Shown here in pieces: positions 1-5,234 of a stretch of 7,251 nt of DNA. The position numbers were made by a program, and so were the translations under genes. The notes under the pieces were generated by a model. It did not search any database. It was given only the letters and a program-made list of their open reading frames with translations, and was not told where the DNA came from. Numbering within the stretch: the first letter of the stretch is position 1; each line of letters opens with the position of its first letter. Source of the DNA: Actinomycetes bacterium. GTDB lineage: Bacteria; Actinomycetota; Actinomycetes; JAJYSQ01. The stretch covers positions 1-7,251 of the forward strand of contig JAJYSQ010000074.1 of the NCBI GenBank assembly GCA_021793495.1. Direction: 5' to 3'.

Positions 1-3
1 ATC

Positions 4-6
4 TAA
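4..6 (+). other. In-frame TAA stop abutting the aminotransferase homology
   Basis: Reading the aminotransferase frame leftward gives GRLDVDDL, then Gln, then TAA. Related proteins normally continue with a residue such as Asp before the Gly-Arg pair and then a further N-terminal domain part. Only six bases lie upstream, so a true nonsense mutation, a frameshift just outside the window and an assembly edge cannot be told apart. Confidence 0.6.
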
Positions 7-1203
7 CAGGGACGTCTGGACGTCGACGACCTACGTCACCAGCTGCGCGCCTACGCCGGACGCCCGCTGCGGATCGGCTCCTTCTCCGCGGCGAGCAACG
101 TGACCGGGATTCGTACCGACACCCTCGAGGTAGCCCGGGTGCTGCACCAGCACGGGGCACTGGCCTTCTTCGACTACGCGGCAGCCGGGCCCTACCTGCC
201 GGTCACGATGTGCCCGCCGGGGGAGCCCGACGCGGCCAAGGATGCGGTGTTCCTGTCCCCACACAAGTTCGTCGGCGGCCCGGGCACCCCCGGGATCCTG
301 CTGATCCACCGCGAACTGGTGACGAACACCGTCCCGGTGGTCCCTGGCGGCGGGACCGTCGCCTACGTCAGCGCGACCGAAAGGGTCTACCTGGACGACC
401 CGGTGCTGCGCGAGGAGGGCGGGACCCCGGACATCGTGGGGGCGATCCGGGCCGGCCTGGTGATGGACCTGACCGTCGCGGTGGGAGCCGAGGCGATCGC
501 CGAGCGAGAGGACAGCTTCACCCGCCGGGCGGTGGACGCCTGGCGCGACCACGAACGGATCACCGTGCTGGGCAGCCTGGACACCGAGAGGCTGGGCATC
601 TTCTCCTTCGTGGTGCACGCCCCGGACGGCCGGTACGTCCACCACGGCGCGGTCACCGCCCTGCTGAACGACCTGTTCGGCATCCAGGCGCGCGGCGGGT
701 GCTCGTGCGCCGGTCCGTACGGCCACCGGCTGCTGGGCATCGACCCGGAGCACTCCCGGGCGTACGAGTCGGAGATCCTGTCGGGACTGGCGGGGATCAA
801 GCCCGGGTGGACGCGGGTCGGCTTCCACTGGGCGATGAGCGAGGAGGAGGTCCGGTTCATCGTCGAGGCGGTCGAGCTGGTCGCCGACCTCGGATGGGCG
901 CTGCTGCCGGAGTACCGGTTCGACCCGGCCACGGGGGTGTGGCGGCACCGCCAGGATGCCGGCCAGGCTCCGTGGCGGTTCACCGACCTGCGGTACGACG
1001 AGGACGGCGTCCTGCACCACCCGGTGACCACCGCACGCGCCCCGGAATCCGTGCTCGCCGACTACCTCGACCAGGCACGCCGGGTGCTCGAGGAGGCCGC
1101 CGGACGTGAGCCTGGTCCGCAGGCCACGGCCGGGGACAAGCTGCCTGCCGAGTTCGAGCGGCTGCGCTGGTTCACGCTCCCCGCGGCGTGCCTGCGTCCC
1201 TGA
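7..1203 (+). CDS. Class V aminotransferase (cysteine desulfurase-like), N-terminus missing
   Basis: This is the C-terminal 398 residues of a PLP-dependent class V (NifS/SufS-like) aminotransferase. Recognisable blocks, numbered from the Gln codon at 7, are RPLRIGSFSAASN (19-31), the PLP-ring Asp in FFDYAAAGPY (Asp at 172-174), the Schiff-base Lys in LSPHKFVGGPGTPG (Lys at 265-267), and GGCSCAGPYGH (Cys at 700-702 and 706-708). The last lies where cysteine desulfurases carry their active-site Cys loop. The tail FERLRWFTLP is typical of this larger subfamily. The first start codon in frame, GTG at 100, falls inside the conserved block, so it is probably not the true start. Family-like sequence runs back to about base 7 and then meets TAA at 4-6. 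In SufS-type enzymes the Lys lies near residue 226; here only about 86 residues precede it, so at least 140 are lacking. The gene is either broken by a nonsense codon or cut at a contig end. Substrate is unknown; cysteine desulfuration is possible but unproven. Confidence 0.85.
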   Translation, partial: QGRLDVDDLRHQLRAYAGRPLRIGSFSAASNVTGIRTDTLEVARVLHQHGALAFFDYAAAGPYLPVTMCPPGEPDAAKDAVFLSPHKFVGGPGTPGILLIHRELVTNTVPVVPGGGTVAYVSATERVYLDDPVLREEGGTPDIVGAIRAGLVMDLTVAVGAEAIAEREDSFTRRAVDAWRDHERITVLGSLDTERLGIFSFVVHAPDGRYVHHGAVTALLNDLFGIQARGGCSCAGPYGHRLLGIDPEHSRAYESEILSGLAGIKPGWTRVGFHWAMSEEEVRFIVEAVELVADLGWALLPEYRFDPATGVWRHRQDAGQAPWRFTDLRYDEDGVLHHPVTTARAPESVLADYLDQARRVLEEAAGREPGPQATAGDKLPAEFERLRWFTLPAACLRP

Positions 1204-1288
1204 CTCAGGGTTACCGGACCCCGGTTCTCCCGAGCCCGTGCATTCCTCGCGGGCGCCCGGGTCCACGCGACCCAGAGCCGCCCAATTA

Positions 1289-1302
1289 ACGGACATTTCC
1301 GT
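1289..1302. repeat. Short inverted repeat ACGGA-N4-TCCGT
   Basis: ACGGA (1289-1293) and TCCGT (1298-1302) are perfect inverted arms around CATT. The site lies just upstream of, and partly over, where the -35 region of the downstream promoter would fall, so it could be an operator. A five-base arm can easily arise by chance. Confidence 0.3.
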
Positions 1303-1323
1303 CACGCCATGGGTACGGTGCGC

Positions 1324-1329
1324 TAGCCT
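1324..1329 (+). promoter_or_regulatory. Candidate -10 box of a leaderless promoter
   Basis: TAGCCT fits the actinobacterial TANNNT -10 pattern and ends seven bases before the ATG at 1337. That is the spacing expected when transcription starts at the A of the start codon. No purine-rich Shine-Dalgarno site lies before this ATG, which agrees with a leaderless mRNA. No good -35 hexamer is visible (the best is around 1300-1305), so the call is moderate. Confidence 0.4.
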
Positions 1330-1336
1330 GCCGCCC

Positions 1337-2212
1337 ATGTCAAGCCTCTCGGTCCTCCTCGAGTCGCTGGTCGACGATGCCAGAGTCTTCCCACCAACGA
1401 GCCTGTCGATCGACCGGGCGCTGGACGAGCACCTGGTCCATCAGGGTGGCGCGCATGCCGAGCTTCTCGGCCGGTTTCTCACCCCCGCGTCGCGGCTGCC
1501 CGAGCTGCTCGAGGCTGTTGCCCGGCGGCTCGGCCCGGCCGAGGACATCGTGATCGGCCTGATTGCCGACACCGGCCCGGATGGGATCGATCCCGCGCTG
1601 GCCCTGCTGGCCGAGGAGCCCCGGCTGATCCTGGGCATGGTCCAGATCGCCCTGCCCCACGACACGACGGATCCGGCCGGTACGGCCCGAGGACTGATCA
1701 GGGCGCTGCCGGCGGTCGAGGGGTACGTGGAGGTACCGCGGGTACCGGGCTGGACCCAGGCCCTCGAGGTGATCGGCGACTCGGCCTACGGTGCGAAGCT
1801 GCGCACCGGGGGGCCCCGGGCCGAGGACTTCCCCAGCGTGGCCGAGGTAGCCGAGTTCATCATCGACTGCGTGCACCTGGAGGTTCCGTTCACCGCTACC
1901 GCGGGGCTGCACCACGCGGTGCGGCACACGGATCCGACCACCGGGTTCACCCACCACGGCTTCCTCAACCTGCTCGCCGCCACCTCGGCGGTCGCGGTCG
2001 GTGGGGCTGATCGAGACGAGGTGCGTCGGCTGCTCGAGGTGGATGACGGTACCCGGTTGGTCACCCGGCTGACCCGGTTGGACGACACCGAGGCCACCTT
2101 GACCCGGTCGTTCTTCGTCGCGTACGGATCCTGCCGCATCGCCGAGCCGGTGGCCGACCTGGTCGCCCTGGGCGTGCTCGACCCGGTCGAGGTCGCACCG
2201 GGCCAGCGGTGA
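1337..2212 (+). CDS. Conserved actinobacterial protein of unknown function
   Basis: This encodes 291 residues with no signal peptide or membrane segment. I recognise it as a conserved hypothetical family but know no function for it. Conserved-looking motifs are DDARVFPP (13-20), KLRTGG (154-159), PFTATAGLHHAVR (184-196), THHGFLNLL (205-213) and the C-terminal AYGSCRIAEPVADL (262-275). The alternation of strand-like hydrophobic stretches (IVIGLIAD, LILGMVQIAL, GYVEVP) with helices suggests an alpha/beta, perhaps barrel-like, fold. The His pair in GLHHAVR, the Lys and Arg of KLRTGG and the Cys in YGSC are candidate active-site residues; this is inference. The ATG at 1337 was chosen because the family start MSSLSVLLESLVDDARVFPP begins there. 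A GTG at 1106 in the same frame would overlap the aminotransferase and add unrelated sequence. Transcription appears independent of the upstream gene. Confidence 0.85.
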   Translation: MSSLSVLLESLVDDARVFPPTSLSIDRALDEHLVHQGGAHAELLGRFLTPASRLPELLEAVARRLGPAEDIVIGLIADTGPDGIDPALALLAEEPRLILGMVQIALPHDTTDPAGTARGLIRALPAVEGYVEVPRVPGWTQALEVIGDSAYGAKLRTGGPRAEDFPSVAEVAEFIIDCVHLEVPFTATAGLHHAVRHTDPTTGFTHHGFLNLLAATSAVAVGGADRDEVRRLLEVDDGTRLVTRLTRLDDTEATLTRSFFVAYGSCRIAEPVADLVALGVLDPVEVAPGQR

Positions 2213-2354
2213 GCCTCGGATGGGTGCCCGGAGCCTCCGTGAGCGGATGTGGTCCATCCCGCGGACCGGGAAGGGGTCGGCCTGCTCGCCGTGGTGGACC
2301 GCACCCTGGTGCTGGCCACCACGGTGGCCTACCGGATGCTGCCGCTGATCGTGC
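2213..2354. other. Convergent intergenic region with a faint coding trace
   Basis: These 142 bases lie between two converging genes. On the + strand a frame opens after TGA at 2240-2242 and could start at GTG 2249. Its codons mostly end in G or C and read GLLAVVDRTLVLATTVAYR followed by MLPLIVLSDAP. The frame then runs antisense into the helicase 3' end, where it becomes shadow-like, stopping at 2542. I do not recognise it and regard it as a remnant or a coincidence, not a gene. Confidence 0.35.
2314..2329. terminator. Candidate bidirectional terminator hairpin
   Basis: GGCCACC (2314-2320) and GGTGGCC (2323-2329) are perfect inverted arms. They would realistically form a 6-bp stem with a CACG loop. 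The hairpin sits between convergent genes, about 100 bases past the + strand stop and 26 past the - strand stop. There is no T tract on either side, as is common for high-GC actinobacterial terminators. The position is the main support. Confidence 0.35.
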
Positions 2355-4184
2355 TCAGCGACGCACCCGGTCCGCCCACTGTCGCAGCAGATCGATCCGC
2401 GCTTGGATCTGGTCGATCGAGGCCTGGGCGACCACCGGTCCGCCACCGGCCGCGCGCAGCTCGGCATGGATCATGGCGTGCGGCGTGCCGGTGCGCCGGT
2501 GCCACGCCCCCACCAGGCCGGCCAGCTCCTTGCGGACGGTAGCGGTGCGCTCGTGCAGCGCAGGCGCGGCCGGCGGGGGCGTCGCACCGGCGTGACCCGG
2601 TGCGGGGTGAGTGGACGCCGGCGGCCGGGCCCGGTGGCGAGCCACCTGCTCGGACTGCCGGCGTCGTAGCAGGAGCCGTACCTGGTCACGGTCGAGCAGG
2701 CCGGGCAGCCCGAGGTACTCCTCCTCGTCGGCGCTGCCAGCCGTCGCCTCGGTACCGAACTCCCCACCGTCGAACAGCACCCGGTCGAACGACGCCTGGG
2801 CCTCCAACGCCTCGAACGACCCACCGGTCGAGTCCTCCCCGCCGCGCCGACCCGCTGCGGCCGCAGCAAGCAGCGACTCCTCCGGGGACCACAGGTCCTC
2901 CCCACCCGGCCCGGACGAGGCCCGGCGGTCCAGCACGTGGTCACGCTCTGCCTCGAGGGCCGCCGCGTGGCCCAGCAGCACCGGCACGGACGGCAGGAAG
3001 ACCGAGGCGGTCTCCCCACGGCGGCGTGCTCGCACCAGCCGGCCGACGGCCTGGGCGAAGAACAGCGGGGTCGTCACGCTGGTCGCATACACCCCGACGG
3101 ACAGCCGTGGCACGTCGACTCCCTCGCTGACCATGCGTACCGCGACCATCCACCGCTGCTGGCCGTGAGCGAACTGGCGGATCCGGTCGGTGGCCGACGG
3201 ATCGTCGGACACGACGACCACCGGTGCCTCGCCACTGGCCCGCCGCAGGATTCCGGCGTAGGCCCGGGCGGCGGACCGATCCGTGGCAATCACCAGTCCC
3301 GCGGCGTCCGGGACCGTGCGACGCACCTCGGTCAGCCGGCGGTCGGCCGCGGCGAGCACGACCGGGATCCACTCCCCGCCGGGGTCCAGCGCGGTCCGCA
3401 ACGACTGGGCTCCCAGGTCGGCGGTCATCGGCTCGCCCAGCCGGGCGGCAACCTCATCGCCGGCCCGGGTCCGCCACCGCATCTGCCCGGTGTACGCCAA
3501 GAACAGCACCGGACGCACCACGCCGTCAGCCAACGCCTGAGCGTACCCATAGGTGTAGTCGGCCCTCGACCGGCGTACCCCGTCGGCATCGGCAGCGTAC
3601 GTGACGTACGGGATGGGCGCGACGTCGGAGCGGAACGGAGTACCGGTGAGGGCGAGGCGACGTACTGCCGGAGCGAACGCCAGCCGTACCGCCTCTCCCC
3701 AGGCCAACGCGTCACCAGCGTGGTGGACCTCGTCGAGGATGACCAGGGTGGGTTGGGCGGCCACTCGGCGACGCATCAGGTCAGAGTTGGCGGCCACCCC
3801 CGCATAGGTCACCGCGACCCCGTGGTACTGCGCGGACATCGCCGCGGCACTCACCGAGTACGTGGGGTCCAGCTCGATGCCGGCGCGCACCGCTGCCTGC
3901 GCCCACTGGTACTTCAGGTGCTCGGTCGGAGCGACCACCACCACCTGGGCGATCCCTCCGGCGGCGCGCAACCCGGCGGCCACCTGAAGAGCGAAGGTCG
4001 TCTTTCCCGCGCCCGGGGTAGCCACCGCGAGGAAATCCCGACTGACGTCCGCGCGAGCCTGGTAGGCCTGCAGCGCCTGGGACTGCCAGGCGCGCAGTCG
4101 TGGTGCGGTGCCCCAGGGCGCGCGGTCCGGGAACGCCGGAGGCAGGGCAGCCGACCTCGGTGAGGGCGAGGTGGGCCGGCTCAC
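2355..4184 (-). CDS. DEAD/DEAH-box superfamily 2 helicase
   Basis: This 609-residue SF2 helicase is expected to use ATP to remodel or unwind nucleic acid in the cytoplasm. Motifs in order are a Q-like LRAWQSQAL (30-38), Walker A ATPGAGKT (55-62, Lys61), Walker B DEVHH (151-155), motif III TGTPFR (180-185), motif V SEGVDVP (353-359), and motif VI QAVGRLVRARR (378-388), with Gln378, Arg382 and Arg385. Both RecA-like domains are complete. Residues about 420-540 are a low-complexity linker rich in Gly, Ser, Ala and Pro. A C-terminal helical segment with HRRTGTPHAMIHAELR follows, which I recall in actinobacterial relatives. The DEVH box and overall plan resemble the UvsW/XPB/type III Res-like group more than RNA-specific DEAD proteins. 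The GTG at 4184 overlaps the DUF3039 stop by four bases (GTGA) and has no strong Shine-Dalgarno site, so translation is probably coupled. No nuclease or methylase partner is present, so a restriction role is not supported. Confidence 0.93.
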   Translation of the reverse strand: MSRPTSPSPRSAALPPAFPDRAPWGTAPRLRAWQSQALQAYQARADVSRDFLAVATPGAGKTTFALQVAAGLRAAGGIAQVVVVAPTEHLKYQWAQAAVRAGIELDPTYSVSAAAMSAQYHGVAVTYAGVAANSDLMRRRVAAQPTLVILDEVHHAGDALAWGEAVRLAFAPAVRRLALTGTPFRSDVAPIPYVTYAADADGVRRSRADYTYGYAQALADGVVRPVLFLAYTGQMRWRTRAGDEVAARLGEPMTADLGAQSLRTALDPGGEWIPVVLAAADRRLTEVRRTVPDAAGLVIATDRSAARAYAGILRRASGEAPVVVVSDDPSATDRIRQFAHGQQRWMVAVRMVSEGVDVPRLSVGVYATSVTTPLFFAQAVGRLVRARRRGETASVFLPSVPVLLGHAAALEAERDHVLDRRASSGPGGEDLWSPEESLLAAAAAGRRGGEDSTGGSFEALEAQASFDRVLFDGGEFGTEATAGSADEEEYLGLPGLLDRDQVRLLLRRRQSEQVARHRARPPASTHPAPGHAGATPPPAAPALHERTATVRKELAGLVGAWHRRTGTPHAMIHAELRAAGGGPVVAQASIDQIQARIDLLRQWADRVRR

Positions 4185-4567
4185 CGACCAGGTCCGCCGT
4201 CACCCGGTGCGCCGCCACCGTCACCGCGACCGCCACTGTTGGGCAGGGAGTCCCAGATCTCCTTGCAGGTCGGGCAGACCGGGAAGCGCTGCGGGTCACG
4301 GCTGGGCACCCACACCTTGCCGCAGAGTGCGACTACCGGCGTGCCGTTGACCATCGCCTCGACCAGCTTCTCCTTGGCGACGAAATGGGAGAAGCGCTCG
4401 TGGTCGCCCTCCTCGAGGGCGACTCGGGTGTCTTCCTCGACGGGCATCTCCAGCAAGGTCCCGCCGGGAACCGGTAGGCCGGGATCCTGGACGCCCGGGG
4501 CGGACATGCTGGCTGAACCCGCGCGACCGGCGGGATCGGTCATCCACGAAGGCATGGGGGTGAGCAC
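4181..4567 (-). CDS. DUF3039 domain protein, probable zinc-binding
   Basis: The protein is 128 residues from GTG 4567. Its core, EEGDHERFSHFV (52-63), KEKLVEAMVNG (65-75), VVALCGKVWVPSRDPQRFPVC (78-98) and CPTCKEI (98-104), matches the DUF3039 family, whose function is unknown. Cys82, Cys98 and Cys101, with His56 or His61 as a possible fourth ligand, suggest a small zinc-binding fold. This is inference. The last 20 residues are a Gly-rich tail. Start choice is uncertain: GTG 4567 has a -10-like box exactly six bases upstream and may be leaderless, whereas ATG 4543 (MTDPAG) or ATG 4507 (MSAPGV) would give 120 or 108 residues, nearer the family's usual size. Its TGA overlaps the helicase GTG, so the two are likely made from one message. 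That suggests a shared process with the helicase. YqgE ends 69 bases upstream on the same strand. Confidence 0.9.
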   Translation of the reverse strand: MLTPMPSWMTDPAGRAGSASMSAPGVQDPGLPVPGGTLLEMPVEEDTRVALEEGDHERFSHFVAKEKLVEAMVNGTPVVALCGKVWVPSRDPQRFPVCPTCKEIWDSLPNSGGRGDGGGAPGDGGPGR

Positions 4568-4573
4568 GAGGTC

Positions 4574-4579
4574 ATGGTA
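4574..4579 (-). promoter_or_regulatory. Candidate -10 box for the DUF3039-helicase pair
   Basis: On the minus strand TACCAT fits TANNNT and ends six bases before GTG 4567, the spacing of a leaderless transcript. A GAGACA hexamer with a short spacer of 15 bases is the best -35 candidate and is weak. If real, the DUF3039-helicase pair can be transcribed separately from the upstream malic enzyme and YqgE genes. Confidence 0.35.
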
Positions 4580-4636
4580 GGCGACACTGGTGGGTGTCTC
4601 CCAGGCCCCGCCGGCGCCAGGTCCGCTGGCGATCGG

Positions 4637-5206
4637 TCAGTTCAGCGACGGGTCGTCGGGGAAAGAGGCCACCATGGCCAGGTCCCCCGGCTGGCGGCGG
4701 AGCACCGCCCGCCAGAGCGCCTGCGGATCCGGACTGAACGGATCGGCCGGATCGGCGTCGACCACGTACCAGGCTCCCTGGGCGATCTCGCCCTCCAGCT
4801 GTCCGGCCCCCCACCCGGCGTACCCGGCGAACACCCGCACGGCATGAAGCCCATCGGTGAGCAGCTCGGCAGGGGTGTCCAGGTCCACCAGGCCGAGGAT
4901 GCCACTGACCGCCCGCCAGCCCAAGGGGTCGGTACCCGGTGCCGCGGCAGCCAGCGCGAGGGCGCTGTCGGCAGCCACCGGCCCACCGACGAAGAGCACG
5001 GCGGGCGGGGAGGCCAGCGGCTGCCAGACGGGCAGGACCGAAGAGACCTCCTGGTCGCTCGGCCGGTTCAATACCACGCCGAACGCCCCCGCCGGACCGT
5101 GGTCGATCAGCAGCACGACTGCACGCCGGAAGTTTTCGTCCCCCAACAGGGGGGTGGCGACCAGGAGCCGCCCCGTCAGCGCCACGGTCGACCCACTCTC
5201 GCTCAC
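4637..5206 (-). CDS. YqgE/AlgH (UPF0301) family protein
   Basis: This 189-residue cytoplasmic protein belongs to the UPF0301 family (YqgE/AlgH). The family is widespread and structurally known, but its biochemical role is not settled. AlgH has been linked to alginate regulation in Pseudomonas, which should not be transferred here. Visible motifs from GTG 5206 are GRLLVATPLL (12-21), VVLLIDH (30-36), GVVLNRPS (43-50), FVGGPV (72-77) and GYAGWGAGQLEGEI (128-141), then GAWYVVDAD. Length and order are normal for the family. GTG 5206 was chosen because the family N-terminus is only a few residues before GRLLVATP. An in-frame ATG at 5269 would add 21 unrelated residues and overlap the malic enzyme. 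The start lies in one copy of a 17-bp tandem duplication, 13 bases after the malic enzyme stop, with only a weak GGGG-containing Shine-Dalgarno candidate. Translation probably depends on ribosomes finishing the upstream gene. Confidence 0.95.
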   Translation of the reverse strand: MSESGSTVALTGRLLVATPLLGDENFRRAVVLLIDHGPAGAFGVVLNRPSDQEVSSVLPVWQPLASPPAVLFVGGPVAADSALALAAAAPGTDPLGWRAVSGILGLVDLDTPAELLTDGLHAVRVFAGYAGWGAGQLEGEIAQGAWYVVDADPADPFSPDPQALWRAVLRRQPGDLAMVASFPDDPSLN

Positions 5207-5234
5207 GACCCAGCCCCGCTCACGACCCAGCCCC
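5201..5234. repeat. Perfect 17-bp tandem duplication at the malic enzyme/YqgE junction
   Basis: The unit GCTCACGACCCAGCCCC occurs at 5201-5217 and again at 5218-5234 without mismatch. On the minus strand each copy contains GTGAGC. The copy at 5218-5234 supplies the malic enzyme TGA (5222-5220); the copy at 5201-5217 supplies the YqgE GTG (5206-5204). A single copy would give a four-base GTGA stop/start overlap, so the duplication probably separated two previously overlapping genes. Confidence 0.9.
5203..5223 (-). other. Six-codon minicistron between malic enzyme and YqgE
   Basis: Because the duplicated unit is 17 bases long, the GTG left behind at 5223 reads V-S-G-A-G-S and then TGA at 5205-5203. 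This small frame starts inside GTGA overlapping the malic enzyme stop and ends inside GTGA overlapping the YqgE start. It could relay reinitiating ribosomes. The reading frame is seen directly; its translation is inference. Confidence 0.3.

Larger units (their letters stand above)
1204..1336 (+). other. Intergenic region with weak hairpins
   Basis: These 133 bases separate the aminotransferase from the next gene. Two short stems are visible: ACCGG at 1213-1217 pairs with CCGGT at 1221-1225, and GGGTC at 1259-1263 pairs with GACCC at 1269-1273. Neither is followed by a T run, so a terminator here is only a possibility. The right end carries a candidate promoter for the downstream gene. Confidence 0.4.

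Noticed and set aside
1106..1336. Upstream GTG start (1106) for the unknown conserved protein
   Set aside because: It would overlap the aminotransferase by about 100 bases and add a Pro/Arg/Ser-rich sequence unlike the rest. ATG 1337 has a fitting -10 box.
31..1338. 435-codon open frame on the minus strand opposite the aminotransferase
   Set aside because: It is antisense to a recognisable PLP enzyme, is rich in Arg, Gly and Pro, and resembles no family. Long antisense frames are normal in such GC-rich DNA.
2050..2090. Short ACCCGG-based direct repeats near the end of the unknown protein gene
   Set aside because: They encode a TRL-VTRL-TRL run within a firm reading frame and reflect codon bias, not a separate element.
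1340..2467. 375-codon open frame on the minus strand opposite the unknown conserved protein
   Set aside because: Low-complexity Arg/Gly/Gln composition, overlap with the helicase 3' end, and a conserved-looking protein on the other strand show that it is a shadow.
2937..4163. 408-codon open frame on the plus strand opposite the helicase
   Set aside because: The helicase on the other strand has all SF2 motifs in order; this frame has none and has shadow-like composition.
2355..4567. DUF3039-helicase pair as a defence or restriction system
   Set aside because: No nuclease, methyltransferase, toxin or sensor gene is adjacent, and the neighbours are housekeeping genes. The order resembles an ordinary actinobacterial chromosome locus.
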